Assembly: GCA_963739395.1 (NCBI GenBank)
Contig: CAVUAE010000001.1
Coordinates: forward strand, 1,178,001-1,242,000
DNA: 64,000 nucleotides
Direction of reading: 5' to 3'
Source: RBG-13-51-18 sp963739395
GTDB lineage: Bacteria; Chloroflexota; Dehalococcoidia; Dehalococcoidales; RBG-16-60-22
The notes under the pieces are model-generated. The model was not told the origin of the DNA. It did not search any database and was given only the letters and a program-made list of their open reading frames with translations. Of the stretch, positions 1-7,401 are shown piece by piece (position 1 is the stretch's first letter; each line of letters opens with the position of its first letter). Made by a program: the position numbers and the translations under genes.

Positions 1-356
1 GGCAACAAGACAGCTGTTAACAATACAGATATGATGATGATACAGGTAATGCCGTTACCTAAAGTACGCTCGGCGCGGTCATGTTGTCTTGAGCCGATAA
101 AACGGGAAATGAGTGATGTGCCGCCCATGCCCACCATCATGCCGACGCCCATGAAAATCATTTGCACCGGGAAGACGATGGAAAGACCGGCGATGGCTAT
201 CTCGCCATTTGTCGTATGACCGATAAATATGGTATTTACGACGTTATAAAGCGTCTGGACAAACATACCGAAGAATGCCGGCAGTGTCAGCTTAAATAAA
301 AGCTGTCCTATGTGTTCGGTATCGAGTATATTCGTGTGTTGAGTCTGTTTCGCCAT
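1..356 (-). CDS. MATE family efflux transporter, N-terminal part
   Basis: Only the first 118 codons lie in the window; the gene runs off the left edge. The protein begins MAKQTQHTNILDTEHIGQL and continues into two hydrophobic segments with the pattern of MATE (multidrug and toxic compound extrusion) transporters: LTLPAFFGMFVQTLYNVVNT, then FIGHTTNGEIAIAGLSIVFP and a Gly/Met-rich stretch ending SLISRFIGS. MATE proteins export drugs or metabolites across the inner membrane in exchange for H+ or Na+. It lies 34 bp downstream of a MarR regulator on the same strand, so the pair is probably one operon under self-repression. I see no good Shine-Dalgarno site before the ATG. The substrate cannot be told. 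Confidence 0.85.
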   Translation of the reverse strand, partial: MAKQTQHTNILDTEHIGQLLFKLTLPAFFGMFVQTLYNVVNTIFIGHTTNGEIAIAGLSIVFPVQMIFMGVGMMVGMGGTSLISRFIGSRQHDRAERTLGNGITCIIIISVLLTAVLL

Positions 357-390
357 ATTAATGAGTTCACTTTATAAATGGTGAAAAAAA

Positions 391-849
391 TTACACTAAT
401 TTAAATAGAATATCGCGCAGGTTTCGCAATGAGTTCGAGAGGGATTCTAATTCTGTTTCGGAGAGGGATAACATATTAGCATTCATGGCGGTTATAACCA
501 GATTATCCTGCTCTTCCAGTATTTTGCGTCCTTTATCAGTGAGGGTGATATTCAAAGTACGCCGGTCATCGGCGCACATTTCTCTTTTGACAAAGTCCAG
601 CTCCACGAGCTTATCAATAAGGTGCGTCATCTGGGCTTTAGCGATGAACAGTTTTTCGCCGATTTTTGCCGGGTGCAGCGTGCCTTCTTCCTTAAGTACA
701 TGCATTATCTCGATGTGTAATAACGTAATATCGAGACTAGAATCAGCCAGAGTTGTCATCGCTACCTTGCGGCGTACCAAACGGAAAATCATTGGGGGTA
801 CTGACAATAAATCAAGAGTAACCTTTCCCTGTATATCCTCGCGCTTCAT
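391..849 (-). CDS. MarR family transcriptional regulator
   Basis: A 152-residue protein with the winged-helix MarR fold. A dimerisation helix comes first, then recognition-helix sequence IAKAQMTHLIDKLVELDFV and the wing motif CADDRRTLNITLTDKG, which is the DxRR hallmark of the family. An AGGAGGG ribosome site lies just before the ATG. It is the first gene of a likely two-gene operon with the MATE exporter, the usual arrangement for a ligand-released repressor of an efflux pump. A promoter with an AT-rich dyad over its -10 box lies upstream. The ligand is unknown. Confidence 0.93.
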   Translation of the reverse strand: MKREDIQGKVTLDLLSVPPMIFRLVRRKVAMTTLADSSLDITLLHIEIMHVLKEEGTLHPAKIGEKLFIAKAQMTHLIDKLVELDFVKREMCADDRRTLNITLTDKGRKILEEQDNLVITAMNANMLSLSETELESLSNSLRNLRDILFKLV

Positions 850-900
850 GGTGTCCCTCCTTGAAAATAGGGTGGAGATGGTTTACGTAATGAACAGTTG

Positions 901-947
901 ATATATTATATAGTATATATTATAAACTAAATATTTTAGAAAATCAA
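901..947 (-). promoter_or_regulatory. marR promoter with overlapping AT-rich dyad
   Basis: Read on the minus strand, TTGATT (942-947), a 17-bp spacer and TATAAT (919-924) form a sigma70-type promoter for marR. Immediately downstream, over the expected start point, lies an AT-only imperfect dyad at 901-920 with repeated TATAATATA units. This is where a MarR autorepressor would be expected to bind. The promoter boxes are seen directly; operator function is inference. Confidence 0.5.
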
Positions 948-1013
948 TCCTAAGATGAGTTGTGCTAGAATGGATATAGTGAGGGATATTGGGGTGAAAA
1001 GGAGGGCTGTTTT

Positions 1014-1295
1014 ATGAATATCAACCATGTTGACGGCAAGAATAAAGGCAAAGTAATGCTTTATGCCTTAAGTACTTGCGGGTGGTGTAAAAAGACTAAA
1101 GCGCTGCTGAATGATTTAGGAGTGGAGTACGATTATATCGATGTCGACCTTTTAAGGGCGGAAGAACAGGATACGGTGGTTAAAGAAATTATGAAATACA
1201 ATCCTGCCTGCAACTTCCCGACGCTAGTAATCGACTCCAAAAAGTGTATTATCGGCTTTAAAGAAGATGAAATCCGAGGGACTTTAGGCTCATGA
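1014..1295 (+). CDS. Glutaredoxin family protein
   Basis: A 93-residue thioredoxin-fold protein with the dithiol active site C22-G-W-C25 followed by KKTKALL, and the cis-proline loop FPTLV near residue 69. An AAGGAGG site lies at the correct distance before the ATG. The stop overlaps the start of the next gene by 4 bp (ATGA), so the two are translationally coupled. The next gene is a ferredoxin:thioredoxin reductase, so this glutaredoxin-like protein is a plausible substrate reduced with ferredoxin electrons rather than by glutathione. That role is inferred from the neighbour. Confidence 0.9.
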   Translation: MNINHVDGKNKGKVMLYALSTCGWCKKTKALLNDLGVEYDYIDVDLLRAEEQDTVVKEIMKYNPACNFPTLVIDSKKCIIGFKEDEIRGTLGS

Positions 1296-1804
1296 ACGAT
1301 ACGATTGATGTTTCATCAGAAGAAATAGATAAGCTCTACGAGAAGCTACGCGCCGAAGCGGAGTCTGCTGGCTACCACCTGAATCCGGATATGGCGATGA
1401 CCCGCGAGCTTATCAAAGGCTTACTGGCTAATGAAAAGCGTTATGGTTATCCAGCTTGCCCCTGTCGCCTGGCTTCAGGCGTGAAAAACGATGATCTGGA
1501 TATCGTTTGCCCTTGCGACTACCGCGACCCCGACCTTGATGATTATAATGCATGCTATTGCAGTCTGTATGTTTCACGTTTGGTAGTAGAAGGTAAGGTA
1601 AAAGTCAGTTCTATCCCGGAGCGAAGACCCCCGCCTGGCAAAAGACAGCAGACTAAAACATCAACACCTAAAACTACTTTAGCCTCCCTCCCGTTGCCGG
1701 TTTGGCGGTGCAAGGTTTGCGGCTATCTTTGCGCCCGGGATAGTCCGCCGGAGGTTTGCCCCATCTGTAAAGCTAAAAAAGACCGTTTTGAGCGGTTTAT
1801 CTGA
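1292..1804 (+). CDS. Ferredoxin:thioredoxin reductase catalytic subunit fused to a rubredoxin-like domain
   Basis: Residues 1-105 match the FTR catalytic subunit. The six conserved cysteines occur as C56-P-C58-R, C73-P-C75 and C88-Y-C90-SLYV, and supply the 4Fe-4S cluster and redox disulfide that pass electrons from ferredoxin to a thioredoxin-type partner. A Pro/Lys/Thr-rich linker (about 110-135) leads to a C-terminal rubredoxin-like domain with CKVCGYLC and CPICKAKKDRF, of the kind found at the end of rubrerythrins. No FTR variable subunit is nearby, as is usual outside phototrophs. It is coupled to the upstream glutaredoxin. The extra iron domain may act as an intramolecular relay or docking module (inference). 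Confidence 0.92.
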   Translation: MNDTIDVSSEEIDKLYEKLRAEAESAGYHLNPDMAMTRELIKGLLANEKRYGYPACPCRLASGVKNDDLDIVCPCDYRDPDLDDYNACYCSLYVSRLVVEGKVKVSSIPERRPPPGKRQQTKTSTPKTTLASLPLPVWRCKVCGYLCARDSPPEVCPICKAKKDRFERFI

Positions 1805-1817
1805 CGCTGACTTTAAT

Positions 1818-1846
1818 TTGACACTAATTTGCCCACAGCATAAGAT
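1818..1846 (+). promoter_or_regulatory. Promoter of the acyl-CoA cluster
   Basis: TTGACA (1818-1823), a 17-bp spacer and TAAGAT (1841-1846) make a near-consensus sigma70-type promoter. The expected start point is near 1853, about 60 nt before the first gene of the HMGCS-like/thiolase/CoA-transferase cluster. Confidence 0.6.
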
Positions 1847-1914
1847 ATTCATGATAGAAAGCATACTATTCTAGTTGACTTTGCCCACCGTTAAAAGAAA
1901 GGAAAAACAGGGAG

Positions 1915-3336
1915 ATGGTAGGCATAACATCAATCGGGGCTTACGTTTCCATCTACCGTCTTAAGCGGGAGGAAATCGGCAAGACATGGGGGAGTAGAGG
2001 AGTGGGGGGCGCTAAAGCCGTAGCCGGCTATGATGAGGATTCTATTACGCTGGCGGTAGCGGCAGCACTGGACTGCTTAAATAGGGGTGGGGCTAATGCC
2101 GATGGATTGTTCCTGGCGACGACCACAGCGCCGTATCGCGAAAAAATGTCGGCGGCGATTATAGCCACCGCAGCTGACCTTAAGGAAGAATGCCACGCGG
2201 CGGACTTTACAGATTCGCTGCGGGCAGGGACGGCGGCTCTGAAAGCGGCTATCGACGCGGTTAATGCAGGTTCGGCAAAAAAAGTCATAGTAGTGGCGTC
2301 GGATACACGTCAGGGCGCGGCAAAAGGCAATCTGGAACAAATACTTGGCGATGGCGCCGCGGCTTTAATGATAGGCACCGAGAAAGTCATCGCCGAGATT
2401 GAAGGCAGCTATTCGATATACAACGATTTTACAGATTACTGGCGCACCGATGAAGATAAATTCCTTCGCTCTGCCGAAGGCCGTTTTATAGATGAGGTAG
2501 GCTATCTCCCCACGATGCAGTCGGTTATTGACGGATTGCTTAAGAAAAGCAAACGAAAGATAAGCGATTTTACAAAAATTGTCTATTACGCTTCCGATGT
2601 CCGCCAGCACGCGGCTCTGGCGAGGAGACTGAAGCTGGATAAAGCGCAGGTACAGGACCCGCTTTATAACGATATCGGTAATACGGGCACGGCGGCGGGC
2701 TTTTTGATGCTCGCAGCAGCCCTGGAAAAAGCTAAACCTGGCGAAAGAATCCTCTTCGTTAGTTACGGCGATGGCGCCGATGCCTTTATCCTCCGCGCTA
2801 ACGAAGAAATAAAAAAGTGGCAAAAGAAACCGGTGATATCTCATCAGCTGGCGGGGAAAATGGCTATAAACTATGGTCAATATCTCACCTGGCGGGGTCT
2901 GGTGCCGATTGAAGCTTCGACTCTACCCGAACGCTCGGCGATATCTTTACAGAGTCGCTGGCGCGAAAGGAAAACAATTTTAGCCTTGTACGGTGTAAAG
3001 TGCAAGAAATGCGGCACGCCGCAGATGAATCAAATCGGTCAAACGGTGCGGGTCTGCGTTAAGTGCCAGGCAAAAGACCAGTTTGAACCATATAAATTCG
3101 CCGATAAAAGGGCAAAATTGTTCACATACTCCGTCGACCAGCTTATGCCCACCCTTAATCCGCCCGGCGTAAATGGCGTTATCGACTTCGAGGGCGGGGG
3201 CAGGCTTATATGTGAATTTACCGACTGCGATATCGATAAAATACAAATCGGGATGACGATGGAGATGACCTTCCGGAAGATGTTCACCAGTCGCGGCATC
3301 CATAACTATTTCTGGAAGGCTAAGCCGGTTGACTAA
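1915..3336 (+). CDS. HMG-CoA synthase-like protein fused to a DUF35 zinc ribbon/OB-fold domain
   Basis: A 473-residue fusion. Residues 1-310 follow the thiolase-superfamily HMG-CoA synthase/KAS III pattern: GAYVS start, SLRAGTAAL core, GDGAAALMIG, and GNTGTAAG for the Asn loop. Residues about 360-470 form a DUF35-type domain: zinc ribbon CKKC...CVKC (residues 363-385) followed by an OB-fold-like segment. In true HMGCS the motif before AGTAAL is NACY or FACK, with the nucleophilic Cys. Here it is DSLR, with Leu102 in that place, so ordinary condensing activity is doubtful. It lies 15 bp before a thiolase. DUF35 proteins are known partners of SCP2-type thiolases and archaeal HMGCS complexes, so it may scaffold or modulate the thiolase. 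The exact reaction is not known. Confidence 0.85.
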   Translation: MVGITSIGAYVSIYRLKREEIGKTWGSRGVGGAKAVAGYDEDSITLAVAAALDCLNRGGANADGLFLATTTAPYREKMSAAIIATAADLKEECHAADFTDSLRAGTAALKAAIDAVNAGSAKKVIVVASDTRQGAAKGNLEQILGDGAAALMIGTEKVIAEIEGSYSIYNDFTDYWRTDEDKFLRSAEGRFIDEVGYLPTMQSVIDGLLKKSKRKISDFTKIVYYASDVRQHAALARRLKLDKAQVQDPLYNDIGNTGTAAGFLMLAAALEKAKPGERILFVSYGDGADAFILRANEEIKKWQKKPVISHQLAGKMAINYGQYLTWRGLVPIEASTLPERSAISLQSRWRERKTILALYGVKCKKCGTPQMNQIGQTVRVCVKCQAKDQFEPYKFADKRAKLFTYSVDQLMPTLNPPGVNGVIDFEGGGRLICEFTDCDIDKIQIGMTMEMTFRKMFTSRGIHNYFWKAKPVD

Positions 3337-3351
3337 TTCAGGAGGCGATAA

Positions 3352-4542
3352 ATGGATGGTATAAAAAATAAAGTCGCCATCGTAGGTATGGGCTGCAGCA
3401 AGTTCGGGGAGCGGTGGGATAAAGGGGTGGAAGACCTGATTGTCGAAGCCGCCTACGAGGCTTTTGAGGATGCCGGTATCGAGCCTAAAGATATACAGGC
3501 GGCGTGGGTTGGTACGGTATTTTCTGGCGTTTCTGCTATCACCCTTTCTCCTTTACAGCTTCAATATATCCCCATGACGCGCGTGGAAAATATGTGCGCC
3601 ACCGGTTCGGAGGCGATGCGGGCGGCAAGTTATGCTGTAGCCGCAGGCATCTGTGATATTGCCCTGGCAGTTGGGGTGGAGAAACTTAAGGACTCCGGCA
3701 CGACGGGCTTAAAGGGACCTAGCATCGTCGGGGATAATCAGGACGGCAGCTCGGGTATCGGACCCGGTTATAGCGCCCCGGCATCTTTCGCTTACCTGGC
3801 GACGCGATATTTTCACGATTATAAAATTAAACCGGAGGAAGGCAAGCGACTTTTAGCGCAAATCGCGGTGAAGAACCATCATAACGGCAGTCTCAATCCC
3901 AAAGCGCATTTTCAGAATGAATTGACCATCGAGCAGGTGGTGAATGCGCCGATTATTGCCTGGCCGCTGGGACTTTACGATTGCTGCGGCGTTAGCGACG
4001 GCGCGGCGGTGGCGGTAATTACCCGCGCCGATATGGCGAAGAAATTCCGTCCCGACCCCATTTATATTAAGGCATTGCAGGTTACAGTAGGAGCCCGGCA
4101 AGGCGCCATGTTACAGGATTACGACTTCACCCATATGGAAGAGAATGTACGCGGTTCAAAGTTGGCATACGCCGAAGCCGGTATCAAAAATCCGCGGAAA
4201 GAATTAAGCTGCGCCGAGGTGCACGACTGTTTTAGTATCCATGAAATGATTGTTTATGAAGACCTTGGGTTTAGTCCCCGCGGACGCGCCAGGGAAGATA
4301 TCGAGGCTGGCACGTTCACACTTAAAGGCGAGTTGCCGGTAAACACCGATGGCGGACTTAAATGTTTCGGGCATCCCTTAGGCGCCAGCGGCTTAAGAAT
4401 GATGTATGAAGTTTATAAACAGCTTCAAGGCAAAGCCGGACCAAGGCAGGTGAAAAACCCGCGCCTTGGTTTGACGCATAACCTCGGCGGGAACGCCGGC
4501 ACCGGCGTTTGCAGTTGTAATATTGTAGGGAACGAAAAGTAG
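3352..4542 (+). CDS. Thiolase family protein (SCP2-type acetyl-CoA acetyltransferase)
   Basis: A 396-residue thiolase. The acyl-accepting Cys82 lies in ENMCATGSEA, the HDCF motif near residue 290 is typical of SCP2-type thiolases, and KCFGHPLGASG (His341) supplies the second half of the active site. Such enzymes cleave 3-oxoacyl-CoA, or in DUF35-partnered forms cleave bulky acyl-CoAs or catalyse retro-aldol steps. It has an AGGAGG site and follows the HMGCS-like/DUF35 protein by 15 bp, so a heteromeric complex is likely (inference). Downstream genes for a class III CoA-transferase and an SDR suggest a pathway that activates an acid, oxidises a hydroxyacyl-CoA and cleaves the product. Confidence 0.9.
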   Translation: MDGIKNKVAIVGMGCSKFGERWDKGVEDLIVEAAYEAFEDAGIEPKDIQAAWVGTVFSGVSAITLSPLQLQYIPMTRVENMCATGSEAMRAASYAVAAGICDIALAVGVEKLKDSGTTGLKGPSIVGDNQDGSSGIGPGYSAPASFAYLATRYFHDYKIKPEEGKRLLAQIAVKNHHNGSLNPKAHFQNELTIEQVVNAPIIAWPLGLYDCCGVSDGAAVAVITRADMAKKFRPDPIYIKALQVTVGARQGAMLQDYDFTHMEENVRGSKLAYAEAGIKNPRKELSCAEVHDCFSIHEMIVYEDLGFSPRGRAREDIEAGTFTLKGELPVNTDGGLKCFGHPLGASGLRMMYEVYKQLQGKAGPRQVKNPRLGLTHNLGGNAGTGVCSCNIVGNEK

Positions 4543-4548
4543 TATAAG

Positions 4549-4654
4549 TGTCATTCTGAAGGAGTGTAACGACTGAAGAATCCGTCCGTCAAGTGTTAGG
4601 AGCGGATACTTCGCGGAGTTTACCCTGAGCAAAGCGTGAGGGCTCAGAATGACA
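4549..4654. repeat. Dispersed palindromic repeat with perfect 11-bp terminal inverted repeats
   Basis: The 106-bp unit starts TGTCATTCTGA and ends TCAGAATGACA, exact reverse complements, with the inner box GAAGAATCCG. It lies between the thiolase and CoA-transferase genes. The same outer and inner boxes recur at 5896, 5993-6408, 23885 and 52504. It has no coding capacity and looks like a MITE or large REP element. Confidence 0.85.
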
Positions 4655-4676
4655 ATTAAACTGGGAGGTCACACCT

Positions 4677-5891
4677 ATGAAAATGGCTCTTGAAGGTATC
4701 CGCGTCCTCGACGTTAGCGAGGCGGGACTGGCTCCCGTTACTTGCCGCATCCTGGCGGATATGGGCGCTGAAGTTATTAAAGTAGAGCGTACGCAAGGCG
4801 GCGACCAGACCCGCGGTATTTTAAAAATCAGCGGCAATGTGCCGGTTTACGATATTAACTACGTCCTTGAGTTTTATAACATGAATAAAAAGGGTATCAC
4901 CCTAGACCTTAAAAAGAAAGAAGGACGTGATATTTTATACAAACTGGTGAAAAAGTCGGACGTATTTGTCTGCAACTTCCGTCCCCACGCGCTTAAGGAT
5001 TTGGGTCTGGAATATAAAGACGTTTCCATGTTAAATCCTAAAATTATTTATGCTCATCTCTCCGGTTATGGACTCCATGGTCCCGAAAAGGACGTCGGTG
5101 CTTATGACTTCGTTGGTTATTGGGCGAGAAGCGGCGTCATGGCAAGTTTAGGTGAACCTGGTACGTCTTTGGCTTTCCAGGTGCCGGGCTTTGGCGATAA
5201 CACCACTGGCATGTATGCCGCCTGCGCTATTATGATGGCTTTATTCCACCGCGAGCGTACCGGCGAGGGCCAGGAGGTCGGCATTTCTTTATTGGGAGGC
5301 GGAATATGGTCGATGGGCATCGTGCTTTCCTCGGTACTGGCTACCGGACTGGAATACGGGCGTATCTCCCGCTTCAACCAGAGTAATCCCATTTTTAACA
5401 GCTACGAGTGTAAAGATGGGCGCTGGATTCAACTCGCCTGCATCCAGGGCGATAGGTATTGGACGGGTGTATGTAAAGCGTTAGAGCTAGGTGAACTTGA
5501 ACATGACCCTCTTTATGATACGCACGAAAAACGCATGGTGAATAATAAACCACTCATTGCCATACTGGATAAAATCTTTAAAAAGAAAACGCAGAAAGAA
5601 TGGGCGGAATTGTTGTCTAAAGAAAATATCATCTGGACCACGGTGAGAACGCCTAAGGAAGTGGCTAACGACCCCTCCGCCTGGGCGGCTGAATATTACC
5701 GGGAAATCGACCACCCGGCTGGGAAAAAACTTAAGATAATCACACCACCGTGGCAGTTTAGCAAGACCCCAATAACGATACGCCGCACCGCCCCGGAGTT
5801 TGGTCAACATACGGAGGAAATCCTGATGGAACTGTTAGGCTTAAGCTGGGATGATATCACCGTTTTAAAAGATAAGCAGGTTATCGCGTAG
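4677..5891 (+). CDS. Class III (CaiB/BaiF family) CoA-transferase
   Basis: A 404-residue protein of normal family length. It opens with the family signature GIRVLDVSEAGLAP..., then GAEVIKVE, and NMNKKGITLDLKK. The expected catalytic aspartate, which forms a mixed anhydride with the acyl group, is Asp174 in GFGDNTTGM. Class III enzymes move CoA between an acyl-CoA and a free organic acid (examples: formate/oxalate, carnitine, benzylsuccinate). A GGGAGGT site precedes the ATG. In this cluster it is the likely activating step for the acid that the SDR and thiolase later process; the substrate is unknown. Confidence 0.9.
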   Translation: MKMALEGIRVLDVSEAGLAPVTCRILADMGAEVIKVERTQGGDQTRGILKISGNVPVYDINYVLEFYNMNKKGITLDLKKKEGRDILYKLVKKSDVFVCNFRPHALKDLGLEYKDVSMLNPKIIYAHLSGYGLHGPEKDVGAYDFVGYWARSGVMASLGEPGTSLAFQVPGFGDNTTGMYAACAIMMALFHRERTGEGQEVGISLLGGGIWSMGIVLSSVLATGLEYGRISRFNQSNPIFNSYECKDGRWIQLACIQGDRYWTGVCKALELGELEHDPLYDTHEKRMVNNKPLIAILDKIFKKKTQKEWAELLSKENIIWTTVRTPKEVANDPSAWAAEYYREIDHPAGKKLKIITPPWQFSKTPITIRRTAPEFGQHTEEILMELLGLSWDDITVLKDKQVIA

Positions 5892-5895
5892 TATT

Positions 5896-5949
5896 TGTCA
5901 TTCTGGAGCACATTCGCTTCGCTCAGTGTAAACTCTGCGAAGAATCTGG
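5896..5949. repeat. Partial copy of the TGTCATTCTG palindromic repeat
   Basis: Begins TGTCATTCTGG directly after the CoA-transferase stop and contains GCGAAGAATCTGG, the inner box of the family. The opposite terminus is missing, so this is a half element, 43 bp left of the complete GIY-YIG-bearing one. Confidence 0.6.
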
Positions 5950-5992
5950 TAGAGAGGGTTAAAAAGAACGGCTTATAATCAAACAAATCGGT

Positions 5993-6408
5993 TGTCATTC
6001 TGGAGCGTAGCGAAGAATCCGGTGGGGTGGTATATGGAGAAGAAAGAATATTACGTGTATATCCTCTCGAACAAACGCGGTGCTTTATATACCGGAGTGA
6101 CTAACAACCTAGAACGGCGTGTTTACGAGCATAAAAACAAATTAGTGGAAGGGTTTACAAAAAGATACAATATTACTAGGCTAATTTATTTCGAATCTAC
6201 CGACGATGTTACTTCAGCTATTACTCGCGAAAAACAAATAAAAGGCTTGCTTAGAAGCAAGAAGGTGGCATTGATAAAAACGATGAATCCGAAGTGGGAA
6301 GATTTGAGTGAAAATTGGTTTGAAAAAGAAATAAAAGAATAAAACCCCCACCCCGGATTCTTCGTCCCCCGAAGGATGAAAAGGTAATCGGGGGACTCCA
6401 GAATGACA
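5993..6408 (+). mobile_element. Repeat-bounded element carrying a GIY-YIG nuclease gene
   Basis: The left end reads TGTCATTCTGGAG followed by the inner box CGAAGAATCCGG. The right end is the reverse complement of both boxes, ending CTCCAGAATGACA at 6408. The right arm carries an extra hairpin (CCCCCGA/TCGGGGG) between its boxes. These are the termini of the dispersed palindromes elsewhere in the window, but here they enclose an intact gene instead of a short loop. GGT flanks both ends (5990-5992, 6409-6411), which may be a 3-bp target duplication or chance. Mobility is inferred, not shown. Confidence 0.55.
6034..6342 (+). CDS. GIY-YIG family endonuclease (short, YhbQ/UPF0213-like)
   Basis: A 102-residue single-domain GIY-YIG nuclease. 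The motif reads YYVYILSN...ALYTGVTNN, with the catalytic Arg in LERRVYEH and a downstream Glu in ITREKQIKG. The reading frame stays open upstream to a TTG inside the left terminal repeat, but the ATG at 6034 is preferred because the upstream codons are repeat sequence. GIY-YIG domains cut DNA in homing endonucleases, repair and restriction systems; the role of the short solitary forms is mostly unknown. Its placement inside repeat termini makes a role in spreading the repeats possible. Confidence 0.88.
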   Translation: MEKKEYYVYILSNKRGALYTGVTNNLERRVYEHKNKLVEGFTKRYNITRLIYFESTDDVTSAITREKQIKGLLRSKKVALIKTMNPKWEDLSENWFEKEIKE

Positions 6409-6443
6409 GGTTAGCGTAAGTTTTAGACTCAAGGAGGCCATAT

Positions 6444-7382
6444 ATGGGTGAGTTATTAAAAGGAAAAGTAGCGGTCGTAACCGGTGCCGGTAAAGGACTG
6501 GGTCGCGCCGAAGCTCTGGCAATGGCGGCGCAAGGCGCTAAGGTAGTAGTCAATGATTTAGGCGCAACTACCGACGGCAGTGGCATTTCCCGCGGTCCTG
6601 CCGATGAAGTGGTTGCCGAGATAAAAAAAGCCGGCGGACAGGCTGTCGCCAGCTATGCCAGCGTGGCGGTGGTAGAAGGGGCGGAAAGCATCATCAAAAC
6701 TGCCGTCGATAACTTCGGACGACTGGATATACTTGTGAATAATGCCGGTTTTAACCGCGACCGCATGATATACAATACTACCGATGAAGAATGGGAATCG
6801 GTCATCAAGACCAATCTAAGCGGCACTTTTTATTGCACCCGCGCCGCCTGCCGGATTATGAAACAACAAAATTATGGTCGTATTATCAATACCTCTTCAC
6901 ACGCCGGACTGGGTAACATGGGGCAAGCCAATTACAGCGCGGCTAAAGAGGGTATCGTAGGACTCACACGTACTGTGGCACGCGATATGCAGAAATACGG
7001 AGTCACCTGTAACGTCATCCGCCCGGTCGCTGGTACGAGAGGTTTCATTGAGATGTTGAAGGAAAAGGGGCTTAAGGAAGCATGGGTAAAGATGTGGGGG
7101 GCCGAACTTGCCGAGAAGCGCTTGAAGCAGATGCTGGAGCTTAACCAGCCGGAAGATGTCGCTGGCTTAGTCGTTTATCTAGCTTCGGAAAAAGCGGATA
7201 ACGTTAACGGTTGCGTTTTCGAGGTGTGGCACGGTCACATCGGCATCTTTGCCGACCCGCCGCCTCTTGAACAGGTACTCTGGAAGGACGGTCGCTGGAC
7301 GGTTGAAGAGCTTGTTGAAACCATGCCGACAACGCTGACCAAGAATAAGGTCCATGATTTACCGGCTATTTTCCCGTTTTAA
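6444..7382 (+). CDS. Short-chain dehydrogenase/reductase, MFE-2-like 3-hydroxyacyl-CoA dehydrogenase type
   Basis: A 312-residue classical SDR. It has the NAD(P)-binding TGAGKGLG near residue 14, NNAG in the middle, and the Ser-Tyr-Lys triad in SSHAGLG...ANYSAAKEG. The length and the VNDLGATTDGSG stretch after beta-strand 2 resemble the (3R)-hydroxyacyl-CoA dehydrogenase unit of multifunctional enzyme 2. The C-terminus is about 50 residues longer than in FabG. It would oxidise a hydroxyacyl-CoA to the 3-oxo compound consumed by the cluster thiolase. AAGGAGG precedes the start. Confidence 0.88.
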   Translation: MGELLKGKVAVVTGAGKGLGRAEALAMAAQGAKVVVNDLGATTDGSGISRGPADEVVAEIKKAGGQAVASYASVAVVEGAESIIKTAVDNFGRLDILVNNAGFNRDRMIYNTTDEEWESVIKTNLSGTFYCTRAACRIMKQQNYGRIINTSSHAGLGNMGQANYSAAKEGIVGLTRTVARDMQKYGVTCNVIRPVAGTRGFIEMLKEKGLKEAWVKMWGAELAEKRLKQMLELNQPEDVAGLVVYLASEKADNVNGCVFEVWHGHIGIFADPPPLEQVLWKDGRWTVEELVETMPTTLTKNKVHDLPAIFPF

Positions 7383-7401
7383 ATGGCTACAGGAGAGATA
7401 T

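Noticed and set aside
5992..6033. TTG-initiated extension of the GIY-YIG gene
   Set aside because: The 14 extra codons are simply the left terminal repeat read through; an ATG follows and begins at the conserved domain.
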